Positions 44,414 through 53,412 of a stretch of 53,412 nt of DNA are shown here, piece after piece. The first letter of the stretch is position 1, and each line of letters opens with the position of its first letter. This DNA comes from an uncultured Silvanigrella sp. Its GTDB lineage: Bacteria; Bdellovibrionota_B; Oligoflexia; Silvanigrellales; Silvanigrellaceae. Position numbers and translations under genes: made by a program. The DNA lies in NCBI GenBank assembly GCA_903932045.1, contig CAIZES010000431.1:1-53412 (forward strand). The letters are read 5' to 3'. The notes beneath the pieces are model-generated. The model ran no database searches. It saw nothing but the letters and a program-made list of their open reading frames with translations, and was not told the DNA's origin.

Positions 44414-44851
44414 TTATTTTTGTTTCATAAAATTCAGACGCATTGCCGCATCAATACGCGCTGTAGCTCGGTATTCTGCTTTCTCGGCGCGTGTCATGTC
44501 AATACCGGAAGTCACACCTCTCCGGCGATCCTGTGCACGAGCCAAAGCCTTACGAGCGCGATCAAGATCAACCGTCGAAGCTTCTTCGGCGGAATCGGCG
44601 AGCACCGTAACCACGTTTTCTTTGATTTCGGCAATTCCCGCTTCCACTGCAAAGTGATGGGTTTTGCCCTCGGCCACATACGTCAGCACACCATATCCAA
44701 GTTGTGCAACATAGGGTTCGTGGGCTGGTAAGACTCCCATATCCCCGTTTTGAGCGGGCAAACAAAGCTCCGAAGTCTCTACTTCAAAAAGCTTTTTTGA
44801 AGGTGTCAAAAGCACGAGTTTCATTTTGTGAACCGAAGTCATGTCAGCCAT
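44414..44851 (-). CDS. atpC: ATP synthase epsilon subunit
   Basis: A 145-residue rotor subunit of F1. The N-terminal beta sandwich shows LVLLTPSKKLFEVETSELCLPAQNGDMGVLPAHEP, with the usual GDMG-x-LP-H turn. The C-terminal two-helix arm ends in AEYRATARIDAAMRL. A GTG two codons upstream is possible, but AAGGA lies at the right distance from the ATG at 44851. Last of the ATP synthase genes here. Confidence 0.95.
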   Translation of the reverse strand: MADMTSVHKMKLVLLTPSKKLFEVETSELCLPAQNGDMGVLPAHEPYVAQLGYGVLTYVAEGKTHHFAVEAGIAEIKENVVTVLADSAEEASTVDLDRARKALARAQDRRRGVTSGIDMTRAEKAEYRATARIDAAMRLNFMKQK

Positions 44852-44869
44852 AACCACATCCTTTTTTCA

Positions 44870-46300
<1,431 letters not shown>

Positions 46301-46353
46301 TCAAACTCAAAATTGAAATTTCCAAATGCGCGCTTCTCAGCGCACACCCACAC

Positions 46354-47286
46354 TCATAGAGCCTCGGCGCCACTCACAATCTCAATCAATTCCTTTGTAA
46401 TGGCAGCCTGACGCGCACGCTGATACGTAACTTGCAGCTTACGCAGCATTTCTTTTGCGTTACGTGTTGCACTATCCATGGCGGCCATGCGTGCACAATG
46501 TTCGCTTGCCACGGCCTCCAAAAGAGTTTGATACACCGCGGTTGCCAAGTAGCGCGGCAGTGCAACGTCCAACACCTCTTGTGCCGATGGTTCAAAAGTA
46601 GCCTCACCCGGCTTTTCACCCGAAAGAGCATTCTTGTCGAAAGGCAAAACCGTTTCTGCGACCAATGGCAAATTTCCTGCCGACTCAAACCGTGTGAACA
46701 CAAAGATGAGTTTTCCAAAGTTCTTGCCAAAAGAATTGATGATCAAGTGCGAAAGCGCTTCAGAAAAGGGTTTTACACGCTTTTCAAAGGGCGTTGCCAC
46801 CAACCTGATCACCCCCTGATCACCAAACTGATCAGGCGCACTCTCCAAATCAGTGAGTGCGCATTGCTTATTCACAAAGCCCTTGATTGCCGCATTTCGG
46901 ATCAAACTCTGGTGAGCTTTTTTGCCTAGGCAGGTGATCGCCACCTTCCGTCCGGCCTCCTGCTCTTCCGCGAGCATCTTAAGCGTAAGCTTTGTTACGT
47001 TTGAATTATAGCTTCCACAAAGTCCGCGCTCCGAAGACACAACAATAATATGCGTCACGTCCGACTTTGAGGGCTCCATAAGAGGATGAGATGCTCCCGC
47101 ACCCAAACTCCCCACCACATCTCGCACCATGCGCATCAAAGCTCGGGCATACGGTTTCGCTTGAAAGACCGTGGTTTGAGCTCGACCAAATTTCGCGGTC
47201 GATACCAACTTCATGGCCTTCGTAATTTGCTCCGTATTCCGAACGCTCCGAATGCGCGTTCGAAGGTCTTTAAGATTTGCCGGCAT
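46354..47286 (-). CDS. atpG: ATP synthase gamma subunit, with internal insertion
   Basis: A 310-residue central rotor shaft. The N-terminal coil ([20 protein letters not shown], then [12 protein letters not shown]) and C-terminal coil ([17 protein letters not shown]) are canonical, as are GLCGSYNSN and [17 protein letters not shown]. Around residues 155-180 there is a segment ([20 protein letters not shown]) that appears about 20 residues longer than typical gamma subunits. It is encoded by the TGATCA cluster 46806-46834. The start overlaps the end of atpA by 17 bp. An in-frame TTG three codons upstream is less likely. Confidence 0.95.
   Translation of the reverse strand: MPANLKDLRTRIRSVRNTEQITKAMKLVSTAKFGRAQTTVFQAKPYARALMRMVRDVVGSLGAGASHPLMEPSKSDVTHIIVVSSERGLCGSYNSNVTKLTLKMLAEEQEAGRKVAITCLGKKAHQSLIRNAAIKGFVNKQCALTDLESAPDQFGDQGVIRLVATPFEKRVKPFSEALSHLIINSFGKNFGKLIFVFTRFESAGNLPLVAETVLPFDKNALSGEKPGEATFEPSAQEVLDVALPRYLATAVYQTLLEAVASEHCARMAAMDSATRNAKEMLRKLQVTYQRARQAAITKELIEIVSGAEAL
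46806..46834. repeat. TGATCA cluster within atpG
   Basis: TGATCA occurs at 46806, 46817 and 46829, with steps of 11 and 12 bp matching the period of the array at 21972-22083. Within 100 bp lies the palindrome TGCCTAGGCA (46923-46932) shared with the CCTNAG block at 24684-24805. The cluster codes for the extra loop in the gamma subunit. Confidence 0.6.
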
Positions 47287-48796
47287 TAGGATCAAACCTC
47301 TTTAAAAAGTCTTCAAATGCACCTTTAAGCTTCTTTTGAAACTCGTCCGTCATCTTTTTGCCACTTGCAATCTCATCCACCAGAGGTTTGTGACTCGATT
47401 CCATATAAGAATGAAGTTGCGCCTCCCATGTAGAGACATCTTTCACTTCCACGGTATCCAAAAATCCGTTAGTGGCGGCAAAAATTGAAATCACCTGCCG
47501 TTCAACGGGCATTGGCTTATACTGCGGCTGTTTCATAAGCTCCATCAAACGTTGACCGCGATGAAGTTGCCTACGAGTCACAGCATCCAAGTCGGCACCA
47601 AATTGCGCAAATGCGGCAAGCTCACGGTACTGTGCCAACTCCAAACGCAACATTCCCGCTGCCTGTTTCATAGGAGCAATCTGAGCAGACCCTCCTACGC
47701 GAGACACAGAAATTCCGGCGTTTACTGCAGGACGCAACCCAGAGTTAAAAAGATCGGATTCCAAAAAGATCTGACCATCGGTAATAGAAATAACGTTCGT
47801 CGGAATATAAGCAGACACGTCACCCGCTTGAGTTTCAATAACAGGAAAAGCCGTCAAGCTACCAGAACCCAATTCGTCGTTGAGTTTGCAAGCGCGTTCC
47901 AACAGGCGACTGTGAACATAAAACACGTCTCCCGGATAGGCTTCACGGCCCGGAGGACGGCGCAGCAACAAAGACATCTCACGATAAGCTTGAGCGTGCT
48001 TAGTAAGATCGTCGTAAAAAATAACCGCGTGCCGGCCACTGTCGCGAAAATATTCGCCCATGGTGCAGCCCGAATAAGGTGCAAGAAATTGCAATGGTGC
48101 AGCATCTGATGCAGTTGCCGCAACGATAATTGTGTATTCCAAAGCGCCTGCTTTGCGCAACCGCTCCACCACCTGAGCCACAGTGGAAGCCTTTTGACCC
48201 ACCGCAACATAAATACAAACAATTTCTTTGCCTTTTTGATTCAAAATGGTGTCAACAATAATGGCAGTTTTACCCGTTTGACGGTCGCCAATAATAAGTT
48301 CGCGCTGACCTCGGCCAATGGGAATCATGGCATCCACTGCTTTAAGTCCGGTTTGCACAGGCTGATGAACACTTTTGCGCGTCATAATACCGGGTGCTTT
48401 TACTTCAACCGGATTTTGCTTCGGATTTTGAATTGGACCCAAACCGTCAATGGGTTCCCCAAGAGCGTTCACAACACGCCCCAAAAGTCCTTCACCCACT
48501 GGCACCGAATTCACGTTGGAGCTACGGCGAACCTGCATGCCCTCGCGAATTTTTTCGCTATCGCCAAAAATAGCAACACCCACGTTGTCTTCTTCAAGAT
48601 TTAGGACCACGCCCTTAATTCCCGATTCAAACACCACGAGTTCGCTAGTCATGACTTTATCTAAGCCATAAACACGCGCAATACCATCGGCAACCGACAC
48701 CACAACTCCCGTTTCGGCGACCTCCACCTTTTGTTCAAAGGATTTGATCTTTTCCTTTAGGAGAGCACTAATCTCGTCAACTCTAATTCCATCCAT
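47270..48796 (-). CDS. atpA: ATP synthase alpha subunit
   Basis: A 508-residue non-catalytic nucleotide-binding F1 subunit. GDRQTGKT P-loop, the [11 protein letters not shown] start, [19 protein letters not shown] and [16 protein letters not shown]-type segment ([16 protein letters not shown]) are as in the family. GGGGAG precedes the ATG. It follows atpH by 2 bp. Confidence 0.98.
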   Translation of the reverse strand: MDGIRVDEISALLKEKIKSFEQKVEVAETGVVVSVADGIARVYGLDKVMTSELVVFESGIKGVVLNLEEDNVGVAIFGDSEKIREGMQVRRSSNVNSVPVGEGLLGRVVNALGEPIDGLGPIQNPKQNPVEVKAPGIMTRKSVHQPVQTGLKAVDAMIPIGRGQRELIIGDRQTGKTAIIVDTILNQKGKEIVCIYVAVGQKASTVAQVVERLRKAGALEYTIIVAATASDAAPLQFLAPYSGCTMGEYFRDSGRHAVIFYDDLTKHAQAYREMSLLLRRPPGREAYPGDVFYVHSRLLERACKLNDELGSGSLTAFPVIETQAGDVSAYIPTNVISITDGQIFLESDLFNSGLRPAVNAGISVSRVGGSAQIAPMKQAAGMLRLELAQYRELAAFAQFGADLDAVTRRQLHRGQRLMELMKQPQYKPMPVERQVISIFAATNGFLDTVEVKDVSTWEAQLHSYMESSHKPLVDEIASGKKMTDEFQKKLKGAFEDFLKRFDPNAGKS

Positions 48797-48798
48797 CC

Positions 48799-49341
48799 TT
48801 AAACTCCCCGGCTCAGTGAATCACGAAGACTCTTCAAACGTGTTTTTAAACTGGCATCGATAACGGTGCCCGAAACTTCAACAACATAACCAGCACGCAG
48901 CGACTCTTCCACGCTTGGAGTCAAAAAAACTTTCTTCCCAATGCGAGCCGAAAGCGCCGCTTCAAATTCGGTTATGGTATCGGGATCCAAAGTGCGGGCC
49001 GAAAGCAACGTGCCACGACTCACACCCGAAACATCGTCAACCATGGCATAGAAATTTTTCAAAATCTGAGGCATTAAGGCAAAACGCCGATTTTTCAAAA
49101 TCAAACGCAAACAGTTTCCTACGGTAGACCCAACCTTGAGTTGTCCCATAAGAACATTCAAAAGTTCGTTCTTATTTTCATCCGAAAAAATTGGACTCAC
49201 CAACACGTCCGAAATAAGAGGCAAATAAGGTTCAATTGCTTTTGTTTCATCAACAACCTGCTGCAAGGCATTTTGCTCTTGAGCAAGTTCAAGCAAAGCA
49301 ATCGCATATCTTTTTGCCACTTCCGAAGTCTTTTTCTTCAT
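48799..49341 (-). CDS. atpH: ATP synthase delta subunit
   Basis: A 180-residue stator subunit joining F1 alpha to the b stalk. It begins [16 protein letters not shown] (family A-x-R-YA-AL) and has a mid segment [21 protein letters not shown] and a C-terminal [26 protein letters not shown], matching the family G...I..G...D.S.. ending. The ATG overlaps the atpF stop (ATGA) with GAGGAG upstream. Confidence 0.95.
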   Translation of the reverse strand: MKKKTSEVAKRYAIALLELAQEQNALQQVVDETKAIEPYLPLISDVLVSPIFSDENKNELLNVLMGQLKVGSTVGNCLRLILKNRRFALMPQILKNFYAMVDDVSGVSRGTLLSARTLDPDTITEFEAALSARIGKKVFLTPSVEESLRAGYVVEVSGTVIDASLKTRLKSLRDSLSRGV

Positions 49342-50354
49342 CGGTGTGCATCTCCTCGGGGCACAGGAAAGTTACGAACGCCCTCAAGAGCGTCTTTTCG
49401 AAAACCATCGTTTAAAGCATTCAAACGCTCGGGCGTGAGGCGGCTTTGAACTGCAGAAATTGCCAAGTCCAACAATTCCCGACGCAAAGCTTCACGTCCT
49501 TGCACCAAAGCTTCGCGGACAACGCGATCGGCATCTTTCACCATTTGCTCAGAAGAATGTTTGGCTTCCTGAACCAGGGTCTCGGCCTCGCGCAATCCGT
49601 CTGTGCGATATTCCTCTTGAATTTGCTTCATTTCCGAAGCCAACTTGGAAATCTGCATTTCCAATTCTGTTACTCTTTTTTGAGACGCCTCAAGCATAAG
49701 TTGAGCATCGGAAAGCTCGCGGCGCAAACCTTCGCGGCGCGATTGCAAAAATCCCGGAATAATTTTTTTGCCGCCCCAATACACAACTCCCGCAAACAAC
49801 GCGAATTGAAAATAAGGCCAAACAAAACTATCCATGGTTATGGGAGTAGCTCCGCCCTCAGATCCTTGCGCAATATCGCTCAAACCAGACAAACCCAAAA
49901 TTGCAAAACAAAGCACAGAAACACCAAGCTTTGCAAAAATAGAATTCACAACACCATCCACCATAGCAGGCAATTTTTGCCTTTCCGCATAAAGCGTGGC
50001 GTCTACTTCACTACGAGCGGATTGAATACGATCTCGAACCGCTTCTTGTGATTTTTGAACAAGTTGCTGCGACTCCGCAACACCTTTTGCAAGTTCAGAC
50101 GCGCGTTGCTTTCGCGCTTCATCCATCACATCTTTCAACTGAACATCATACTTTTTTGCAAGACGATCGCCATCCGAAATCAAACGAGTCGCACCATCTC
50201 GCTTTCCACGCGTTCGTCTCATGCGTTCAATCTGCAGACGCAACGCGGGCTTTACAATCAAAAAGTGCGCAATCGCCAAACCCGTCAAATAAACGCCCCC
50301 TTGCATAACAAGAAGAAGTTTGTCCGGATAAAGTCCTTCCTTAATGGAAGACAT
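49338..50354 (-). CDS. atpF: Fused b'-b subunit of ATP synthase
   Basis: A 338-residue protein where two genes of about 140 and 190 codons are expected. Residues 1-130 are b'-like: a membrane segment at about 13-34 and a long charged helix. Residues about 175-338 are b-like: a membrane segment at about 178-193 (WPYFQFALFAGVVYWGGKK), SRREGLRREL, then a helix ending in the delta-binding LLDLAISAVQSRL. Between them, 142-158 (LGVSVLCFAILGLSGL) is a third hydrophobic segment that would return the chain to the periplasm. No stop separates the halves; an internal ATG at residue 131 has no well-placed SD. GGGGAG precedes the ATG at 50354. atpB and atpE are not in the window. Confidence 0.88.
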   Translation of the reverse strand: MSSIKEGLYPDKLLLVMQGGVYLTGLAIAHFLIVKPALRLQIERMRRTRGKRDGATRLISDGDRLAKKYDVQLKDVMDEARKQRASELAKGVAESQQLVQKSQEAVRDRIQSARSEVDATLYAERQKLPAMVDGVVNSIFAKLGVSVLCFAILGLSGLSDIAQGSEGGATPITMDSFVWPYFQFALFAGVVYWGGKKIIPGFLQSRREGLRRELSDAQLMLEASQKRVTELEMQISKLASEMKQIQEEYRTDGLREAETLVQEAKHSSEQMVKDADRVVREALVQGREALRRELLDLAISAVQSRLTPERLNALNDGFRKDALEGVRNFPVPRGDAHR

Positions 50355-50454
50355 AGTTGCTCCCCTTCCAACCAACCAAAAACCACAACTTAGAAAATTG
50401 ACTACCCAACAAGTGTACCTTGATCCGTTCCAGAATGACAATGTCAGAAGACCG

Positions 50455-51348
50455 TTAGCCAGTGAAGTTCCGGTCTCTGGAAGAATTTGATGGGAAATTG
50501 AAATATTTTTCCATCCCACAGGCATGCGCGAGACGAAGATGCTCATGAAGCGTGGTGCGAGAAACTGCTAACAAACGACTTGCTTTGGTAATGCTGTGCC
50601 CCAAGCCATGAACCGTATAAAAGCTCAATGCCAATTTCGCAAAAGCATGAGGCGACTGCTCACTGCCAAGCAATTGCTGAAAAAAATTCTGGGCATGTAT
50701 GGCTGGACTCGCCCTATTCACTTGCCCAACACCAGGAAAAAGTTCCTCGTTTCGGTTCAAAAGCATTCTCTCTTTTTTAACTCCTAAATAGTTTTGCTTT
50801 GCTAAAAAAACAATTTCACGCAGAGTTTTGTCTGCAAGAGAATCATTTCCTTCAAATCCAGCAAAGTATGCAACCTTCACAATAGCATCCAACGTTGCCG
50901 AAAGGCCTGCAAATCGCAAAACCTCTTTTAAATGCACCATGCGTTTTCCATCGAACACATCAATAAAAGACTCTTGACGAAATTCGCGCAGAGCATACGA
51001 TACTATTAACGAAAGTGATGGCAAAAACGTCGGCATCGGTGGCATTTGGCGAACCATAAATCCGGCGCCAGCAGGGAGCGACTCCTCGGAAACATACACA
51101 ATGCACTTTCTTTGGCTCCGCCTTGCCAACTCCTTAACCTCAGCAACCGACGTCGCCAAAACAAACTCCGAAGAAGGGGTTTGGGCACGCTCTGTAATGA
51201 GTGTCTTGAAAACATCTCTACTTTCGTCGTTGTGTAAAAGAACCGCAACATCAAAATTGCTTCTCACATCATCCAGAATCGCATCAATTTCGGGCATTAT
51301 CTTTGGTGCCATAATTTCCTGCAAAAGACCAAAACGAACCACGGACAT
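50455..51348 (-). CDS. Regulator with C-terminal Fis-like helix-turn-helix
   Basis: A 297-residue cytoplasmic protein. The last 60 residues contain HSITKASRLLAVSRTTLHEH, a Fis-type helix-turn-helix like those ending NtrC-family regulators. The first 120 residues alternate strands and helices (DVAVLLHNDESRDVFKTLI) and may be a receiver-like fold without clear phospho-acceptor residues. No AAA+ domain is present. AGGAG lies 6 nt before the ATG and overlaps the palindrome 51358-51369, suggesting self-control. It precedes atpF by 100 bp on the same strand and is divergent from parB. Its targets are unknown. Confidence 0.75.
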   Translation of the reverse strand: MSVVRFGLLQEIMAPKIMPEIDAILDDVRSNFDVAVLLHNDESRDVFKTLITERAQTPSSEFVLATSVAEVKELARRSQRKCIVYVSEESLPAGAGFMVRQMPPMPTFLPSLSLIVSYALREFRQESFIDVFDGKRMVHLKEVLRFAGLSATLDAIVKVAYFAGFEGNDSLADKTLREIVFLAKQNYLGVKKERMLLNRNEELFPGVGQVNRASPAIHAQNFFQQLLGSEQSPHAFAKLALSFYTVHGLGHSITKASRLLAVSRTTLHEHLRLAHACGMEKYFNFPSNSSRDRNFTG

Positions 51349-51357
51349 AAAATTCTC

Positions 51358-51369
51358 CTATATATAGGG
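51358..51369. promoter_or_regulatory. 12-bp palindrome overlapping the regulator's SD
   Basis: CCTATATATAGG is a perfect palindrome 9 nt from the ATG of the Fis-like regulator; its AGG is part of the ribosome-binding site. It is a plausible operator. The rest of the 325-bp divergent spacer 51349-51673 holds parS site 2, a degenerate half-site GTTTCACAC at 51472 and no gene. Confidence 0.45.
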
Positions 51370-51523
51370 AGGGAACAAAAGTCGGACGGGCACCTACCCA
51401 ACCGATTCCCTAGGGACTGAGCAATCCGTAGACCGCTTTTCGTGAAACGCCCGTTTTATTTTTCATTTTTGGTTTCACACTATTTTTTTGAGTTTTAATA
51501 ATACAATCATACACTTATGAGGT

Positions 51524-51539
51524 TGTTTCACGTGGAACA
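51524..51539. promoter_or_regulatory. parS centromere-like site 2
   Basis: TGTTTCACGTGGAACA matches the 16-bp chromosomal parS consensus with one asymmetric position. It lies 135 bp upstream of the parB start, where ParB spreading could also repress the divergent genes. Confidence 0.88.
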
Positions 51540-51673
51540 TTTTTCTGGCACCAAAAATTGCCTCCACCCCCCATCTCACTTAGACTCAAACTCAGTCGCA
51601 AAAAAAGAGTTCGGACTCGCCGAACTCACGCATTTTCAAAAAATCACCGACTTCTATTTTCGGGAGCAAAAAA

Positions 51674-52558
51674 GTGTTGATCAACGCAGAGCCATCTCAA
51701 CAAGAGCAGAACCTACCAAATTCTTCCTTTCAAAATCCGGAAATTCCCGACAACCGCGTCCGAGAATTGGAACTTTCGCAACTCACACCGCTCAAAGGGC
51801 AACCCCGCCGTCTTTTCGAAGAAGGCCCCCTCACCGATCTCGCCCAAAGCATCAAAAATTATGGCATTCTCCAACCGCTCATTGTTTCGCACAACGGTGG
51901 CGGACACTTCACAATTATTGCAGGCGAACGCCGCTGGCGAGCCGCTCATTTAGCAGGCCTTTCCCGAGTGCCCTGTTTGGTACGCAATCCTAACGAACAC
52001 ACCTCTTTAGAAATTGCACTCATCGAAAACATACAGCGCGAAGAACTCTCACCAGTGGAAGAAGCACGCACACTGGAAAGACTTCTAAACGAACACGAAT
52101 ACACACAAGAAACTTTGGCATCAAAAATTGGCAAAGAACGATCAACTGTGAGTAACGCTTTGCGCCTTTTGAGCCTGCCCGAAGAAATTCTTTTTGATCT
52201 CGACTCTCGCACACTCACCGCTGGACACGCTCGAGCATTGTGTGGCCTCGAAGACAAACGCACGCAACTGCGAATCCGCCAACTCATACATAAAAAAAGG
52301 CTTTCGGTGCGCCAAACCGAGGAATTGGTAAAGCGCCACAAGCGCGAATTGGCTCAACCTCAGCCAGCAACCGCAAATATCCCTCAAGATTTGCGCAATC
52401 TTTGTGATCAGTTCAAAGGACACCTGGGAACAAAAGTTCGAATTTCGGGATCATCCGAAAAAGGAAAGATTGAAATTTCATACTATACTCAAGATGATCT
52501 GGAACGCATTGCCGAACTCGTTTTGGGTGGCGGATTGGATGCCGCACTTCATTCTTAG
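51674..52558 (+). CDS. parB: Chromosome partitioning protein ParB
   Basis: A 294-residue CTP-dependent DNA clamp that loads at parS. The N-domain has GERRWRAAHLAG (CTP-binding motif) and ENIQREELSPVEEA. The helix-turn-helix that reads parS lies around TQETLASKIGKERSTVSNAL. The C-terminal dimerisation segment ends DDLERIAELV. The start is GTG at 51674 with GGGAG 8 nt upstream. ParB is normally co-transcribed with ParA; no parA is adjacent on either side. Confidence 0.95.
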   Translation: MLINAEPSQQEQNLPNSSFQNPEIPDNRVRELELSQLTPLKGQPRRLFEEGPLTDLAQSIKNYGILQPLIVSHNGGGHFTIIAGERRWRAAHLAGLSRVPCLVRNPNEHTSLEIALIENIQREELSPVEEARTLERLLNEHEYTQETLASKIGKERSTVSNALRLLSLPEEILFDLDSRTLTAGHARALCGLEDKRTQLRIRQLIHKKRLSVRQTEELVKRHKRELAQPQPATANIPQDLRNLCDQFKGHLGTKVRISGSSEKGKIEISYYTQDDLERIAELVLGGGLDAALHS

Positions 52559-52617
52559 CTAATGGAACCCTTCCAACAAATCTCTTGATTAATATCAATT
52601 TCTATTTGTGTTTTCAA

Positions 52618-52634
52618 TTGGCACGAAACTTGCT
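52618..52634 (+). promoter_or_regulatory. Sigma-54 promoter (-24/-12)
   Basis: TTGGCACGAAACTTGCT matches the consensus TGGCACG-N4-TTGCW fully. GG (52620-52621) and GC (52632-52633) are exactly 10 nt apart. Predicted transcription starts near 52645, about 70 nt before the lipoprotein ATG at 52716. An inverted repeat TTGAT-N4-ATCAA lies at 52584-52597, a possible activator or IHF-type site. Confidence 0.75.
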
Positions 52635-52715
52635 CAGGAAAGGATGAGACTGCGCAGAGGTCTGTTGCAGCTCATTTGTCGATTCCCAAAACATGTTTCC
52701 CAAAGGAGCCCTGCC

Positions 52716-53327
52716 ATGAATCTCAAATCGATTGTTTTTATAAGCACTATGAGTCTCTTGAATGTAGCCTGCAGTTCTGCAAAGGACGCCCAACCAGCCC
52801 CCACTCCCACTCCCACTCCCACTCCCACTCCCACACCGGCAGCACCCGCAACGCCAAACACTCCAGTCACTCTTGGAGCACCAGTCCCAACATCAGCCAA
52901 CTCAAATCCAACCAATGACACTCAAAATGCTTTCAAAATCATCGATCGAGAGCTTTCTCGGCTCACAATCAACGGTTATCCTTATCTTCTCTTTATCATG
53001 AATCCCAACGACCCCACCGTCGAAATCACAACAATGACCATCAACGACAAGCCCGCGAGTGCCCAAACATTAGGATCAGAAAATGCCGTAGACTTTCTTG
53101 GCCGATGTACAGAAAAAATATTCGATAATATCTTTTCTGAGGCCGATGACTCCTACAAAACCTCACTTCGAAAAAAATCCGCACCCTTTTTCAACCGTGC
53201 ATATTGCTATTACATTGAAGGGTACAACTTTAGTCAGTACAAAGAAACAGGTACAAATATTCGTTTCACATTTTCAAAAAATTCCCTTCCCATTGGCACT
53301 TTCACACTCAAAATCAAACCCGACTAA
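52716..53327 (+). CDS. Lipoprotein with Pro-Thr repeat linker
   Basis: A 203-residue lipoprotein. The signal peptide (MNLKSIVFISTMSLLN) ends in VAC, then SSAKDAQP and a (Pro-Thr)6 linker. A domain of about 140 residues with three Cys (ending TFTLKIKPD) follows; I do not recognise it. AAAGGAG lies 7 nt before the ATG; the frame is open upstream to 52608 but without SD. A sigma-54 promoter precedes it, so expression should need an enhancer-binding activator. Outer-membrane or periplasm-facing protein of unknown role. Confidence 0.8.
   Translation: MNLKSIVFISTMSLLNVACSSAKDAQPAPTPTPTPTPTPTPAAPATPNTPVTLGAPVPTSANSNPTNDTQNAFKIIDRELSRLTINGYPYLLFIMNPNDPTVEITTMTINDKPASAQTLGSENAVDFLGRCTEKIFDNIFSEADDSYKTSLRKKSAPFFNRAYCYYIEGYNFSQYKETGTNIRFTFSKNSLPIGTFTLKIKPD
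52800..52834. repeat. CCCACT hexanucleotide microsatellite
   Basis: Five perfect CCCACT copies plus a partial sixth encode the Pro-Thr linker of the lipoprotein. Changes in copy number would lengthen or shorten the linker without a frameshift. Confidence 0.9.
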
Positions 53328-53412
53328 CTTCACACGGAATGGATAACGCTGCCCGCCTTAATTGATCCCGAAGCTCGGCTTCACCCTTTGCCAGCTGCCC
53401 TTGAATTTTTAC
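53314..53412 (-). CDS. Possible 3' end of a gene running off the window
   Basis: An open frame on the minus strand enters at the window edge and ends at 53314, giving 32 residues (QLAKGEAELRDQLRRAALSI is the core). It overlaps the end of the lipoprotein gene by 14 bp in a convergent layout. QLRRAALSIP recalls the four-helix-bundle (23S intervening-sequence) family, but a stop follows at once, so the match may be chance or a remnant. The remainder lies outside the window. Confidence 0.3.
   Translation of the reverse strand, partial: VKIQGQLAKGEAELRDQLRRAALSIPCEVSRV

Noticed and set aside
51434-51450. Third parS-like site (CTTTTCGTGAAACGC)
   Set aside because: It lacks the central CACGTG and is two bases short between half-sites, so ParB binding is unlikely.

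Overview
The window is a gene-dense stretch from a Gram-negative bacterium. The supporting signs are lipoprotein signal peptides, a MurE with the DNPR motif of meso-diaminopimelate-adding enzymes, FtsQ/L/I, and a split ATP synthase locus lacking atpB/atpE. The gene content (a DUF6178-like protein, LPP20-like lipoproteins, RNase III-Era in one operon, b'/b-type ATP synthase stalks) best fits the delta-proteobacterial/Bdellovibrionota-Oligoflexia area. That placement is inference; no rRNA marker is present.

Layout. (1) 199-9052, minus strand: a compact operon running from a DUF6178-like protein through a small unknown protein, rnc, era, a ribbon-helix-helix protein with an Asn-rich tail, coaE, a zinc-ribbon membrane protein and an RluA-family pseudouridine synthase to a DUF2914-like membrane protein. 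(2) 9236-13810, plus strand: a metallo-beta-lactamase-fold hydrolase, a DEDDh exonuclease fused to a degenerate GIY-YIG domain, and a SurA-like chaperone/isomerase. (3) 13812-20704, minus strand: two lipoproteins, an exported single-pass protein, a TPR protein with a PUA/EVE-like tail, and a shortened, asymmetrically degenerate UvrA paralogue. (4) 20826-26065: an AmgK/MurU-type cell-wall recycling pair followed by two paralogous LysM lipoproteins on the other strand. Two unusual periodic TGATCA arrays lie in the spacers here. (5) 26244-41519, plus strand: a reduced dcw cluster, rsmH-ftsL-ftsI-murE-mraY-murD-ftsW-murC-ftsQ-ftsA-(response regulator)-ftsZ, without mraZ, murF, murG, murB or ddl. 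(6) 41520-51348, minus strand: a parS site, then (in transcription order) a Fis-like-HTH regulator, the F1/stalk ATP synthase genes atpF'F(fused)-H-A-G-D-C, a glycosyltransferase and an unknown protein. (7) 51524-53327, plus strand: a second parS, parB without a parA neighbour, and a lipoprotein gene behind a textbook sigma-54 promoter.

How it fits together: most genes serve envelope growth and division (dcw, PG recycling, LysM and other lipoproteins, SurA), energy (F1 ATP synthase), and chromosome segregation (parB and two parS sites, which suggest the region lies near the replication origin).

The strongest candidates for something undescribed are: (a) TGATCA hexamer arrays with strict 8-bp and 12-bp periods in two spacers, with smaller TGATCA clusters inside the murU-like gene and atpG; (b) the UvrA paralogue in which one composite ATPase site has lost all its diagnostic motifs while the other is intact; (c) a b'-b ATP synthase stalk fusion that keeps an extra membrane segment.
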